From assembly GCA_016931855.1 (NCBI GenBank), contig JAFGDZ010000034.1, forward strand, positions 1 to 64,000: a stretch of DNA of 64,000 bases, in the 5' to 3' direction. Both the position numbers and the translations under genes were made by a program. The notes under the pieces are model-generated. The model was not told where the DNA came from. It was given only the letters and a program-made list of their open reading frames with translations, and ran no database searches. Shown one piece after another: positions 26,740 to 35,832 of the stretch; the stretch's first letter is position 1, and each line of letters opens with the position of its first letter. The stretch is from Bacteroidales bacterium (lineage in GTDB: Bacteria; Bacteroidota; Bacteroidia; Bacteroidales; Tenuifilaceae).

Positions 26740-27444
26740 CTACTCAAGCAACCTGTCGCGAACAACGGCATCAATAAAGTACTGCTTATCTGGCAAACCC
26801 GATTTCTTTAGCTGATCAAACCAGAATGCGGCCGATTGACTATCCTTCTTATCGGCATAAATGTGTATTAGGTTGTAGTACGAGTAGCCATACACATGAA
26901 TTGGGTTTGAGGGAATTACCTCAACTATTCTTGAGAAACAGTCTATAGCCGCATCAATCCTATCATCAGCATACAGCTTAACCCCCTCCTCATATAGCTT
27001 AATGTCGGCATTTAGCTTCGTGTCAAGAATAATACCCTTGAAGTAGAAGCAGGCCTTATCGCAGCTCTCAACCAGATTTAGTGTCCTTGTAGATGGGCTA
27101 ACTGCGTTAAACACCAAGGAGAACCGTAACACTTCCCCAATCTTCTTAAAACCGTGAGATGTAGGGCAGGTTGGCGCTCCCTTTTGCTTACGCACCTTAT
27201 ACCTAGCCATTTTCTTGGGAACCTCAAGGTAGGTGTTCTGGTCAATACAAAACCATCCTCCTACTGCTAGCTTGTTCTCTATGCTTACAATAAAAACGGT
27301 TGAGTCGGGGTAGAACGTAATGGATTCTATTAGCATATCCTTATGGCTCTGCTCAACAACAGCTGGTTTGTCTATTGTTTGTTGGGCCTTAGTTTTACCA
27401 ATAAAAGCTCCAAGCAAGAGCGAGAGTAGTAAAATACGTTTCAT
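26740..27444 (-). CDS. Secreted TPR-like hypothetical protein
   Basis: A 234-residue protein with a signal peptide (KTKAQ cleavage, about residue 20). The N-terminal part is a beta-rich domain with four Cys. Residues about 148-230 contain two TPR-like helix pairs (ADIKLYEEGVKLYADDRIDAAIDCFSRIVEVIPSNP, then a YGYSYYNLIHIYADKKDSQSAAFWF helix pair), which suggests protein-protein contact in the periplasm. I do not recognise the family. It is convergent with the siaC gene. Confidence 0.68.
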   Translation of the reverse strand: MKRILLLSLLLGAFIGKTKAQQTIDKPAVVEQSHKDMLIESITFYPDSTVFIVSIENKLAVGGWFCIDQNTYLEVPKKMARYKVRKQKGAPTCPTSHGFKKIGEVLRFSLVFNAVSPSTRTLNLVESCDKACFYFKGIILDTKLNADIKLYEEGVKLYADDRIDAAIDCFSRIVEVIPSNPIHVYGYSYYNLIHIYADKKDSQSAAFWFDQLKKSGLPDKQYFIDAVVRDRLLE

Positions 27445-27502
27445 TAAGCAAACTGGTTATGGTGCTACTTTTTAAATGAGAATAGCGCTGTGAACAAAAC
27501 TA

Positions 27503-27533
27503 CAGGGCAGCAGAGTTACTCCCCGCTGCCCTG
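27503..27533 (-). terminator. Hairpin after the FadL-like gene
   Basis: Plus 27503-27511 pairs with 27525-27533 (9 bp, CAGGGCAGC/GCTGCCCTG) around a 13-nt loop. On the minus strand it is followed by TAGTTTTG, a short T run. It lies 23 nt downstream of the gene's stop codon. Confidence 0.6.
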
Positions 27534-27555
27534 CAATATATAAAATTAGCTGGAT

Positions 27556-28974
27556 TTAGAAACTATAATCAAAACCAATAGCAAATACTATGTTTGTTCT
27601 GTTGTAGGTTTCCTTGTACGTTACGGTAGATCCTCCAAGGGTGTAGTCAATATCCTTGCTGCCTGAGGTGTACTGGCTATAAAGCATGCCTAGGTTAAGC
27701 ATAGATTTCTCCGTTAAACGTATTCCCCCACCAAAGCCAACGGATGTTGAGGTTAGGGAGTGGCTTAGGTCTGTTTGGTAACCCTGCCCCACGCCTGTTT
27801 GGGAGCGAAGTACGCCTGCGCTAATAAGTAGTGTTTGGTTAATATCGTACTCTAAACCAAGCGCTAGCTCGTAAAGGTTATTGGATATAAACTCTTCCTT
27901 CCCCTCCCAGTTGGCATTCTTATCAAAGTAATGGTGCCAACCTAACGATGCCCTTAGCTCTGGTAGTATGCTATAGTTAATACCTACCGATAGAATTGCA
28001 GGGATGTCATTGTTAAACTTAGCCCCATCGGGGAACATGCCTGTATTGTCGGTTTTGGTGTTATTCTCCATCTCGAGCTTGGTTTTAAACTCGTAGCGTA
28101 GGCCAACATTAAGCTTCTCGCCAAAGGTTAGGTTTGCGCCAATAATTGGAGTCCAACCCATACCGGTTTGCTTAGCATCAACAAGCATATTCTGAGTACT
28201 TGCAGCTAATGTGTCGCCTGCATTTGCAGTTGTAGTACCATATGCTGTTCTAATTGCGTTCCCCAAATCTACTCCAAACTGAGACGCAGGAACTATTTCG
28301 CCTTTATACGAGTTCATTAATGGGAATAACGGATGACCTGTCATATTTGGGTTAATCATGATGCTTTTAATGTGCCCATTGTAGTTATTCACCGCATAGA
28401 TCATACGCACACCTGCAGCAACAGAAATCATGTCGTTAATGGCATAGGATGCGTTTAGCTGGGTTCCCCAGAATACTGAGCTACCATCAAAAGCGATATC
28501 GGCAGAATAGGTTGTTGTATTAATGCCCTGACTGCTTAGCATAGTGGGAATAGTGGCAATTTGGGTTTCGAAGGAAGGCAAACCAGTATCGTACTGAGCC
28601 GAGCCTCCACCACCATTTGGATGAAAGCTAAATCCTAGCGCCCATTTATCCTTCTTGTAAACAGCATGAATACTGGGGAAAAGAGGCGCAGCAACATCGC
28701 CCACATACTTTGCTTCATTTAAAAAGGGGTACTTATTCTCAATGGTTTTCTTTTGAAATATGGACTGATTTGTAATTGAAATATGAAAGCCGTTATTAAG
28801 CTGGGTAACGCCAGCGGGGTTAAAGTAAACGGCATCGATACTAGTTGAAGCATCGCGAGCCAGCATTCTAATATACGCGGCACTTTGGTTAGCATTGGTT
28901 ACTATACCTCCAGCAAAAGCTACCGAAGGGCTAACTAAAGCCACAAGTACTAGCGTTCTTAAAAATCTATTCAT
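27556..28974 (-). CDS. OmpP1/FadL-family outer-membrane transporter
   Basis: A 472-residue outer-membrane beta-barrel. The signal peptide ends near SVAFA-GGI. The mature N-terminus has ASTSIDAVYFNPAGVTQL, the FadL/TodX NPAG motif that shapes the hatch. The remaining length is amphipathic strand-rich, and the end NIVFAIGFDYSF has the terminal Phe expected for BAM targeting. The family takes up hydrophobic compounds such as fatty acids, but the substrate is not known. It is followed by a hairpin terminator and preceded by a 591-bp gap. Confidence 0.82.
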   Translation of the reverse strand: MNRFLRTLVLVALVSPSVAFAGGIVTNANQSAAYIRMLARDASTSIDAVYFNPAGVTQLNNGFHISITNQSIFQKKTIENKYPFLNEAKYVGDVAAPLFPSIHAVYKKDKWALGFSFHPNGGGGSAQYDTGLPSFETQIATIPTMLSSQGINTTTYSADIAFDGSSVFWGTQLNASYAINDMISVAAGVRMIYAVNNYNGHIKSIMINPNMTGHPLFPLMNSYKGEIVPASQFGVDLGNAIRTAYGTTTANAGDTLAASTQNMLVDAKQTGMGWTPIIGANLTFGEKLNVGLRYEFKTKLEMENNTKTDNTGMFPDGAKFNNDIPAILSVGINYSILPELRASLGWHHYFDKNANWEGKEEFISNNLYELALGLEYDINQTLLISAGVLRSQTGVGQGYQTDLSHSLTSTSVGFGGGIRLTEKSMLNLGMLYSQYTSGSKDIDYTLGGSTVTYKETYNRTNIVFAIGFDYSF

Positions 28975-29565
28975 ACGTATTGGTTTTGGTTTAAAACTCT
29001 AGGTTCACAAACAAACATTTAAAACAAACGTTCAATTCGACAGTGAAAAAAGAAGGGGAAACAATAAAACGAAAGGCAGAGAAGACTAGATCAAATGCGA
29101 AGGTTTTGTACCAACGATCCGTTTTGTAGCCCTAAACTGGTAACGGGAGTATTGGTACGCACTGCTACAAAAATTAGGAAGCTGCTTTTTCTAAAAAGAG
29201 ATGACAGAAGTAGTGTAATGTGCCTAAACTTATGACGAATAACAGTAATAACACGATGCAGAGGTTTACTTAAAAACCTCTTTACAAAAAAAACATAGGC
29301 CAAGATGGCTAAATATAGTTTTGCTCTTAGCATGGGAATACTCCACAAATAGAAGACTAAATTACTGCAAAATAAGAAACTATAGCAAATAAATTTAAAT
29401 AAACGTTAGTTTGATATCTGTAACAACATGAATACTAGCGCATGATTGGCGTTGAATTAAACTCACAGCAAAGAACGTTAAGCTATTTGTACAGTGAAGT
29501 ATCAAACATTTTAAATGTTATTTTTACTTTTACCACTCAAGTTCATGCACCTTAATCATCAACCC
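28975..29565. other. 591-bp intergenic region
   Basis: No convincing gene is present. The stretch lies between divergent transcripts (FadL-like leftward, C1B peptidase rightward). It contains one perfect small hairpin, AGAGGTTT (29260-29267) with AAACCTCT (29274-29281). An open frame at 29091-29348 on the minus strand has no recognisable features and is rejected. The promoters for both neighbours must lie here, but no clear consensus boxes are visible. A small regulatory RNA is possible but not supported. Confidence 0.45.
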
Positions 29566-30753
29566 ATGAAAAAGATATTAGCAACACTTTCCCTTTCCCT
29601 TTGCATAGGAATGGCTCTTGCACAAGACGCACCAGAGGGGTTTAAGTTTACCTCTGTTAAGGATATCAACGTAAGCCCAGTTAAGGATCAGCAGCGTACT
29701 GGTACGTGCTGGAGCTATGCAACTACCTCTTTTATTGAGGCAGAGCTGCTACGAATGGGAAAACCTGAGATTGACCTATCGGAAATGTACTTTGCAAGGC
29801 ACGCATACGCTAACAAAGCAAAGCGCTACGTTCGTTTCCAAGGAACGAATAACTTTGGACAGGGCGGACAAGCGCACGATGTGCTTAACGTGATTGATGA
29901 GTTTGGAATGGTAACCGAGGAAGCGTTTACTGGGAAAAACTACGGAAGCGACCAGCATGTTCACAGCGAGCTTGAGGCTGTTCTAAAATCGACCGTTGAG
30001 GCTGTGGTTAAAAACCCCAATCGCAAGCTTAGCACCGCATGGTACCCTGCCATTAATGGTATTTTGGACTCGTATTTTGGAGCTGCTCCTGAGAAAGTTA
30101 ACGCCCTAGGAGCATCTGTAAGCCCAAAGGAATTTGTTCAAAAAACGGGCTTTAGCACAGGCGATTACGTTGAGATAACCTCGTACAACCACCATCCGTA
30201 TTACAGCCAGTTTGTACTTGAAATTCCCGATAACTGGAGCCATGCACTTTACTATAACCTGCCGCTTAATGAGCTAATGCAAGTTATGGAACACGCTATT
30301 ACCAGTGGTTATACCGTATGCTGGGATGGCGATGTTAGCGAGAAGGGCTTTAAGCACAACAAGGGAGTTGCCATAATTCCTGCATCGAAAGTTGAGGAGA
30401 TGGCCGACTCTGAGAAATCGAAATGGACAGAGCTAACGGCAGAGGAAAGAGCAAAGCAGATGTACAGCTTTACCAACCCTGTTCCAGAGGTTGCTGTAAC
30501 ACAGGAGCTGCGTCAGGAGGCTTTTGACAACTACCTATCAACCGACGACCACCTAATGCACCTAACGGGTATTGCTAAGGATCAGAACGGAACTAAGTAC
30601 TTTAAAACCAAGAATAGCTGGGGTACTCAGGATCATATTTATGGTGGATACCTCTACATGTCGGACAGCTACGTTAGGCTAAAAACCGTTGCCATTCTTA
30701 TTCATAAGGATGCTCTACCTAAAGATTTAGCTAAGAAGCTAGGGATTAAATAG
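29566..30753 (+). CDS. C1B cysteine peptidase (bleomycin-hydrolase type)
   Basis: A papain-fold C1B enzyme, related to bleomycin hydrolase/aminopeptidase C but exported. The start is placed at the ATG opening a signal peptide that ends near MALAQ, 17 codons inside a longer frame. The catalytic Cys lies in QQRTGTCWSYATTSF and the catalytic His in HLMHLTGIAKDQ. The following Asn is in KTKNSWGTQ, the order expected for C1. The mature form lacks the classical C-terminal extension. It probably trims peptides in the periplasm together with the exported S46 and M16 enzymes of this region. Confidence 0.88.
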   Translation: MKKILATLSLSLCIGMALAQDAPEGFKFTSVKDINVSPVKDQQRTGTCWSYATTSFIEAELLRMGKPEIDLSEMYFARHAYANKAKRYVRFQGTNNFGQGGQAHDVLNVIDEFGMVTEEAFTGKNYGSDQHVHSELEAVLKSTVEAVVKNPNRKLSTAWYPAINGILDSYFGAAPEKVNALGASVSPKEFVQKTGFSTGDYVEITSYNHHPYYSQFVLEIPDNWSHALYYNLPLNELMQVMEHAITSGYTVCWDGDVSEKGFKHNKGVAIIPASKVEEMADSEKSKWTELTAEERAKQMYSFTNPVPEVAVTQELRQEAFDNYLSTDDHLMHLTGIAKDQNGTKYFKTKNSWGTQDHIYGGYLYMSDSYVRLKTVAILIHKDALPKDLAKKLGIK

Positions 30754-30771
30754 TTGAACCTGTAAAATCCC

Positions 30772-30806
30772 AAAACCTCGGACAGAATGCTGTTCGAGGT
30801 TTTTTT
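30772..30806 (+). terminator. Terminator after the C1B peptidase
   Basis: A 14-bp stem with one G-T pair (30772-30785 with 30790-30803), loop 4 nt, then a run of T. It separates this gene from the convergent LuxE-like gene. Confidence 0.85.
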
Positions 30807-30836
30807 ATGGAGAAAAGAGTACGCACTTATCGACAA

Positions 30837-31817
30837 CTAAACCAAAAGGTTACAACCCCTAATTTGCGAGTTATCCATGCGGCCAAGAACCTCAAAAGTG
30901 CCATCGGGGTATAGGCGCCCCAAATCATCGGTTTGAATAAATGAGCAGGAATTAACGTTGGCCAAGTCTATTACGTTAATGGCTCCCGAACCCTGAGCGT
31001 ACCTGGTTAAAGGGTCGTACGGATCGCGAAGCAGAATCTTCATCCACGGGGGGCAGCTAAATATCCCCTCGCCAGAGGAGTAGGCTTGCGATAGCAACTC
31101 GGTCATTCCATACTCGGAATGAATGGCCTTTACGCCCAAACCGCTGCACAGGATCTGGTGCAGTTCCTGACGAATTAGCTCCTTGCGGCGCCCTTTCATT
31201 CCGCCTGTTTCCATTACAATGGTGTTGCTTAAGTCCAGCTTAAACTCCTGAGCCAAGCTAAGTAGAGCAAAGGTTACTCCCAGAAGAATGGTTTTTTGCC
31301 CCTTGCCGTTCTGCTCGGTAAGCACGCTAACCAGATCATTTAGGTTGTTAAGGTAAAATCCGCTTTGTGGATGTGCGCTCTGCCCTATTAAGTCGTTGGC
31401 CATGAATACCAACGATGAGCCTGTTCGCTCAAGGTAGGCAGGCAGAAGCGCCAAAAAACAGTAATCCCTAATATCGCCATAAAAAAGGGCAAAGGCGCGT
31501 CTAAAGCTCTGGGTATAGATATCAACATTGGAAACCAAGTGACTGCTTGTTTCGGAACCTGTAGTTCCGCTACTTGTAAATGCTATAGCTGGAGCTTGGT
31601 CTTTTGCAATTACCTTATGCGTTTTAAAAAAGGAGATGGGCAAAAAGGGTATCTTATCCACACTATCAACATGGAGCGGATTAATGCCTAGCATCTGTAT
31701 AAAGTTGGCGTAAACATCAACCCAACGCGCCTGATACTGGAATACCTCCAGCGCAACACGCTCAAATTCAGCGGCACTCCTTATGCCAAATATCTTTTTC
31801 TGCATAGCTGTACTCAT
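30837..31817 (-). CDS. LuxE/PaaK-type acyl-protein synthetase-like protein
   Basis: A 326-residue member of the adenylate-forming fold related to LuxE. It has IPFLPISFFKTHKVIA near 55-70, the ATP-binding AFTSSGTTGSETSSH near 78-92, and MKGRRKE near 215-221. Near 239 there is an HSEYGMTELLSQAYS motif, followed by QTDDLGRLYPDG and EVLGRMDNSQIRGCNLLV at the C-terminus. LuxE activates fatty acids in bioluminescence, but luxAB are absent, so it probably acts in another acyl-transfer reaction. A perfect -7 box TACTTTTG (minus; plus 31822-31829) sits only 5 nt before this start. That suggests a nearly leaderless mRNA or initiation at the ATG four codons in. Confidence 0.75.
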   Translation of the reverse strand: MSTAMQKKIFGIRSAAEFERVALEVFQYQARWVDVYANFIQMLGINPLHVDSVDKIPFLPISFFKTHKVIAKDQAPAIAFTSSGTTGSETSSHLVSNVDIYTQSFRRAFALFYGDIRDYCFLALLPAYLERTGSSLVFMANDLIGQSAHPQSGFYLNNLNDLVSVLTEQNGKGQKTILLGVTFALLSLAQEFKLDLSNTIVMETGGMKGRRKELIRQELHQILCSGLGVKAIHSEYGMTELLSQAYSSGEGIFSCPPWMKILLRDPYDPLTRYAQGSGAINVIDLANVNSCSFIQTDDLGRLYPDGTFEVLGRMDNSQIRGCNLLV

Positions 31818-31821
31818 GCTA

Positions 31822-31829
31822 CAAAAGTA
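31822..31829 (-). promoter_or_regulatory. LuxE-like gene -7 element
   Basis: TACTTTTG on the minus strand matches TAnnTTTG exactly and is embedded in the small inverted repeat GCTAC-AAAA-GTAGC. No good -33 is visible. The predicted transcription start almost coincides with the start codon. Confidence 0.35.
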
Positions 31830-31964
31830 GCAAATACATTGTGGGTTGATTGGGGCGTAGTGAAATTCAGTAGAGGTGAATCGTTAATCCGCTTGTATCG
31901 CCCTAGGCGAGACGAGAGGCACAAAATGCCCTTCCGGCTGCAAACCACGTCTCTCCCTATAGCT

Positions 31965-34547
31965 CTAGAGTTCCTTTTCCATAGCAGACTTTACCGCTGG
32001 CCATGCCTCTGCCAGCTCAGCAAACGCCTTTTTAACGGAGCTAACGTTAGGCTTAGCTCCGTTATGGGTGCTCTCCTCTATAAGGAGGAGTAGCTCTGCA
32101 CAGCGATCTATTCCAAACTGCTTAAAAGTAGGTTTCATTCTATGAGCAATGGCCGATGCCGAGGTGAAGTTACTGCTAGAAATGGAAGAGGAAAGCTGCA
32201 AAAGGTTATCCTGGGTGTTCTTAATAAAAGTTGATACAATGAGCTTTGTTGCATCGGAATCGGATCCGGAGAAACGAACAATCTCCGATAAATCGTATAA
32301 TTTTTTACTGCCACTAGGCTTTAGCTCCTTGCTCTTAACCAAAACCGTTCTCTTTTTGTCCCGTTGAGTATCGCCATATAAGCACTCCCTAAGAACGCGG
32401 CTAAGCTTAACCTCATCAAACGGTTTAATTAAAAGGCCATTAAACCCAAGATCCTTTGCGCTAACCAAAACGTTAGCCGTAATAGCAATAACAGGCACAT
32501 TCTGATTTGGTCCAGGCTGCTTACGTAGGCGCGAAACAAGTTCGCTACCGCTCATGCCGGGCATTTGCAAATCGGAAAGGACAATATCGCACTGATACTG
32601 GAACAGATGCTCCAGCGTTGAGAAGGGATCGGGAAAGGCCAGCGGATTAATTCCAAGGGCTTTAACCGTTTCGGTAACCAGTATCCTATTCATCTCATCG
32701 TCATCAACAATAACAATTTTAAGTGCGGAGGGAACGCCTAAGGGGAGATCCGTTTGTGCTGGAGCTACCTTATGCTCCCCAAGCGATGTAAGGAAAGGGA
32801 TTGAAACGTTGAACGAGGTTCCAGCATTAAGCTTGCTCTCAACTTCAATGCGCCCATTCTGCATATCAACCAAGCGCTTAACAATAGCCAACCCAAGGCC
32901 TGTGCCTCCAAAGCGCCTAGCAATACCAGAGTCGGCTTGCGTAAAATCGTCAAAAATAGCATCAAGCTCGCTTTCCGAGATACCAATACCAGTATCGTTA
33001 ACCTGAACTATAAGCTCAACCTTTTCGCTATCCATGGAGGATTGAATGGCAAGAGCAGCGTAAACCTGCACGTACCCATTATCGGTAAACTTAATGGCGT
33101 TGCCAATAAGGTTAAGCAAGATTTGTTTTAACCTAAAGGGGTCGCCAATAAGGGTGGTACACACCTCTTGCGAGGCGTTAAGCTCCAAGCCAATTTTCTT
33201 CTCTAGTGCTTTAATACGAAGCGTACTAACCGACTCCTGAAGCACCTCGAAAGCGTTAAAGGGGATGCTCTCCAGGGTAAGCTTGCCGGCTTCCATCTTG
33301 GAAAAATCAAGGATGTCATTAACTATGTGTAGCAGGTGCTCTGATGAGCTCTCAACGGGTTTTAGCAGCTCCTGCTGCTTATCGCTTAGCCCGGATCGCC
33401 CCAGCTGACGGGCAAAGCCTATTATTGCGCTAAGTGGGGTTCTAATTTCGTGGCTCATGGTTGCCAGGAACTGCTCCTTAATGGAGAGCAACCTCTCGGC
33501 ATAGTTTTTTGCAGCAATAAGCTGATTGCGGTAGTAGTTACTTTTAGATAGATCTCTAAAGATCATCAGAACAAACATAAGGATCATGAACAGCGCAAAT
33601 CCGCCAAGAATAAGTAGCTTGGTTAAGGACTCACGAAGCGTTTCTTCTGCTTCCACCCGTCGCTGCTCGGTAAGCATTAGCTCCTCGTGCTCAAGTAGCG
33701 ATACAATGGAACGAATCTCGTCCATTATTACCTTATCGCTTCTAAGCAGCTCCAGCTCCTTTAAGCTAACCTCCATTTTATAGGCAACCTGCTCCGTTTT
33801 TATCTTTTCTAGCATGGAAAGAATACCCTTTAGCGTAGTGTCGGCAAGCGCCGTTGGAGCAACAAGAGTATCAACAAGGGTAACCTCCTGAATGTTAACG
33901 CGAGTTACCGTTGTATCGGCCATTTGCGAACCCGACAACCAATGCTTAATCCTTGTAAAGAAACCGCCACTAGTAGAGCCATTTAAGCCAACTAAGGTAT
34001 CTCGTTGCGAAGTTGTAGTTACCCTTTTCTGGGTAACCACTAGCGCTGGGGCAAGTGAATCAATGTTTGCTTTAGATATCTCATGAAGGGCTTTATCGAA
34101 AAACTCCGATTCCTTGTCCGATTTTTTTAAATCGATTAGCCCATCGAGAATGGTTCCCTTTTTATTAAGCAGCGCCTTGGTTTGGGTAACCTTTTCGTAC
34201 TGACTTTTATTTGGGCTTGATAGAACAATAAGGGTATCAACCTTTTCGCTAATACTAACCAGAAAGGAGAAGTACTGATTTAGGTAATCCTCGTCATTGG
34301 TAAGGGTGTAGGCTCTTGCGTTACTCTCTGCCTCGTAAATATCTGTTAAAGTAGAGTTTAAGAGCACCAGCTTTTGGTTGGGCTGAGAAAGGCTTGCCCT
34401 TGTTCTGGAAATATCAAGAAATGAAGTGAATGTGATGTAAACAGCAACGGCAGCCAAGGATAGTATTAGAATAAAACCACCAAGAACCTTTGGTTTTATT
34501 CTGGTACGAAAGGACGATATCTCGCGAATTCTATCTCTCATGACCAT
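31965..34547 (-). CDS. Hybrid sensor histidine kinase with receiver and HPt
   Basis: An 860-residue hybrid kinase. Membrane segments at about 21-43 and 309-331 enclose a helical periplasmic CHASE3-like domain. HisKA has its His at 366 (MSHEIRTP), then HATPase with NAIKFTD near 483 and GGTGLGLAI near 547. The receiver (610-725) has phospho-acceptor Asp659 in VLSDLQMPG and Lys708. The C-terminus is an HPt domain with His802 (AHRMKPT). The protein thus holds a full His-Asp-His relay, with an unknown output partner. It precedes the LuxE-like gene on the same strand. Start Met1 or Met3 cannot be decided. Confidence 0.9.
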   Translation of the reverse strand: MVMRDRIREISSFRTRIKPKVLGGFILILSLAAVAVYITFTSFLDISRTRASLSQPNQKLVLLNSTLTDIYEAESNARAYTLTNDEDYLNQYFSFLVSISEKVDTLIVLSSPNKSQYEKVTQTKALLNKKGTILDGLIDLKKSDKESEFFDKALHEISKANIDSLAPALVVTQKRVTTTSQRDTLVGLNGSTSGGFFTRIKHWLSGSQMADTTVTRVNIQEVTLVDTLVAPTALADTTLKGILSMLEKIKTEQVAYKMEVSLKELELLRSDKVIMDEIRSIVSLLEHEELMLTEQRRVEAEETLRESLTKLLILGGFALFMILMFVLMIFRDLSKSNYYRNQLIAAKNYAERLLSIKEQFLATMSHEIRTPLSAIIGFARQLGRSGLSDKQQELLKPVESSSEHLLHIVNDILDFSKMEAGKLTLESIPFNAFEVLQESVSTLRIKALEKKIGLELNASQEVCTTLIGDPFRLKQILLNLIGNAIKFTDNGYVQVYAALAIQSSMDSEKVELIVQVNDTGIGISESELDAIFDDFTQADSGIARRFGGTGLGLAIVKRLVDMQNGRIEVESKLNAGTSFNVSIPFLTSLGEHKVAPAQTDLPLGVPSALKIVIVDDDEMNRILVTETVKALGINPLAFPDPFSTLEHLFQYQCDIVLSDLQMPGMSGSELVSRLRKQPGPNQNVPVIAITANVLVSAKDLGFNGLLIKPFDEVKLSRVLRECLYGDTQRDKKRTVLVKSKELKPSGSKKLYDLSEIVRFSGSDSDATKLIVSTFIKNTQDNLLQLSSSISSSNFTSASAIAHRMKPTFKQFGIDRCAELLLLIEESTHNGAKPNVSSVKKAFAELAEAWPAVKSAMEKEL

Positions 34548-34663
34548 TTAATTATCGTGTGACGCAAGTTAGCACAACCAAACCGTAAATTAAGGCTTAT
34601 ACGTAGTCATAATATCGCATACGGCACCATACAATACAAAAAAGCCTTAATTGAGAGGAAAAA

Positions 34664-34688
34664 AAAGGGCACTGTGTGCCCTCTTTTG
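34664..34688 (-). terminator. Terminator of the coiled-coil lipoprotein gene
   Basis: On the minus strand the stem is GAGGGCAC/GTGCCCT-type, with a 3-nt loop (plus 34671-34677 region), followed by eight T residues (plus 34660-34667). It is placed 20 nt after the gene's stop. Confidence 0.7.
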
Positions 34689-34705
34689 GAATGTAGAGCA
34701 AGTGG

Positions 34706-35578
34706 TTACTCTACCGTTATTACAAGGTACTTGGATGTGTGCCAAAACTCGGTAACGTCAAGTATCTCGAGTTTCTCAAAAACACCTTCGGCATTTTGAA
34801 CCAGCTTGTATGAGCTGCTAGGATGCGAGGTAATAAGAGCAGCCTTCTTGGCAAAAAGAGGAACCTCAAAGGTTTTGGTAATATTAACCGTGGTAAAGTA
34901 CGACTTATCGAAATCGGACTTTAACCTATACGACTTGCCAAACCCGAGGAAACCGCCCGCCTTCTCGATTACGCCATTCTCAACAAGCTCTTTCTTAGTT
35001 CCAAAAGCGAACCACGCGGTATTAATGGTGCTAGTTTGTGAACTAATGGTTTCCTCTAGGGCCGCCTTTTCCGCTCTAAGGGTATCAACCGTTGCGTTAA
35101 GAATTTCAACCGAGAAATTAAGGTTTGTTAAATGATCCTTTAGTATGCTAATTTCCGCATCGCGCTCCTCAATGCTACGCATGGTGCGCTCAATGGTCTC
35201 GTTTAGCTCCGTAATTTGAAGGTTTGACGATTTTAGCTTTTTGTTAAGGAGGTTAATAGCGCGCTTATTCTTGGCCATTAGATCATTAATCATTTTAATA
35301 TCCTGATTAATGCGCTCGCGGGTATCATCCTTTAGCTCATTATCGGCAAGGGCATCTTTAGAGATCATAGTCTCGGTGGTTTTTACCAGCGAAAGGTTGT
35401 GTTCAATCTCATTTATAATTTTAAAGTACTCATTAATAGAGGAGTCTTTAACCAGAGACTCTGCTTTAAGCATCTCGTTTTCGCGGGTTAAATCCTCAAT
35501 CATCTTCTTCTCCTTCTCTTTACAAGAGAAAAGAACTAGCGGCAAAAGGGCTATTAGTAAAATTACAATTCTTCTCAT
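34706..35578 (-). CDS. Coiled-coil lipoprotein
   Basis: A 290-residue lipoprotein with lipobox LFSC at Cys19. Residues about 25-185 are almost continuous heptad-like coiled coil (long helices rich in Lys, Glu, Leu, Asn and Ile). The C-terminal 100 residues form a beta-rich domain opening with a FGTKKELVENGVIEK segment, then GFGKSYRLKSDFD. This architecture occurs in several uncharacterised Bacteroidota lipoproteins, some annotated as collagen-binding-like adhesins. It lies between the two hybrid kinases on the same strand and may be a periplasmic sensor or structural partner; that link is inferred from position only. Confidence 0.7.
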   Translation of the reverse strand: MRRIVILLIALLPLVLFSCKEKEKKMIEDLTRENEMLKAESLVKDSSINEYFKIINEIEHNLSLVKTTETMISKDALADNELKDDTRERINQDIKMINDLMAKNKRAINLLNKKLKSSNLQITELNETIERTMRSIEERDAEISILKDHLTNLNFSVEILNATVDTLRAEKAALEETISSQTSTINTAWFAFGTKKELVENGVIEKAGGFLGFGKSYRLKSDFDKSYFTTVNITKTFEVPLFAKKAALITSHPSSSYKLVQNAEGVFEKLEILDVTEFWHTSKYLVITVE

Positions 35579-35598
35579 GGCTTTAAAGTTTAGCGTTG

Positions 35599-35625
35599 GT
35601 GGTACGAAAGGCGTACCACTTTTTA
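35599..35625. repeat. Hairpin in the leader of the coiled-coil lipoprotein gene
   Basis: GTGGTACG (35599-35606) pairs perfectly with CGTACCAC (35612-35619), loop AAAGG, followed on the plus strand by a T run to 35625. On the coding (minus) strand it lies about 20-45 nt before the start codon and may influence translation. As a plus-strand terminator it has no obvious gene to stop. Confidence 0.5.
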
Positions 35626-35832
35626 ATAAAATACAGATATGTGAGTAAATACAAGGTAAACAGATGGGTTATATGTTTTTTAAAGAAAGGAATACGATAA
35701 CCAGATGGGGTTCTTCTTCAACAAGATGTGGGAATAAACTACATAAGGTTACCCAATGCAAGGTATAGCCTAAACCATAACATATAGCTAATTAACTGCA
35801 ACCAGCATATACCCAATGGAAGCGAACTGCCA

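Noticed and set aside
29260-29281. Perfect small hairpin as a terminator
   Set aside because: It has no adjoining T tract on either strand and no gene ends nearby.
29091-29348. 85-codon frame on the minus strand
   Set aside because: No recognisable domain, no signal peptide, unusual composition rich in Leu and Arg, and no promoter. It is probably chance.
30837-31817. LuxE-like protein as a sign of bioluminescence
   Set aside because: No luciferase or reductase genes occur, and LuxE-like proteins are widespread in non-luminous Bacteroidota.
31965-34547. Hybrid kinase as the PorY partner of PorX
   Set aside because: PorY is a simple two-membrane-segment kinase; this one is a hybrid with receiver and HPt, so the assignment is not supported.
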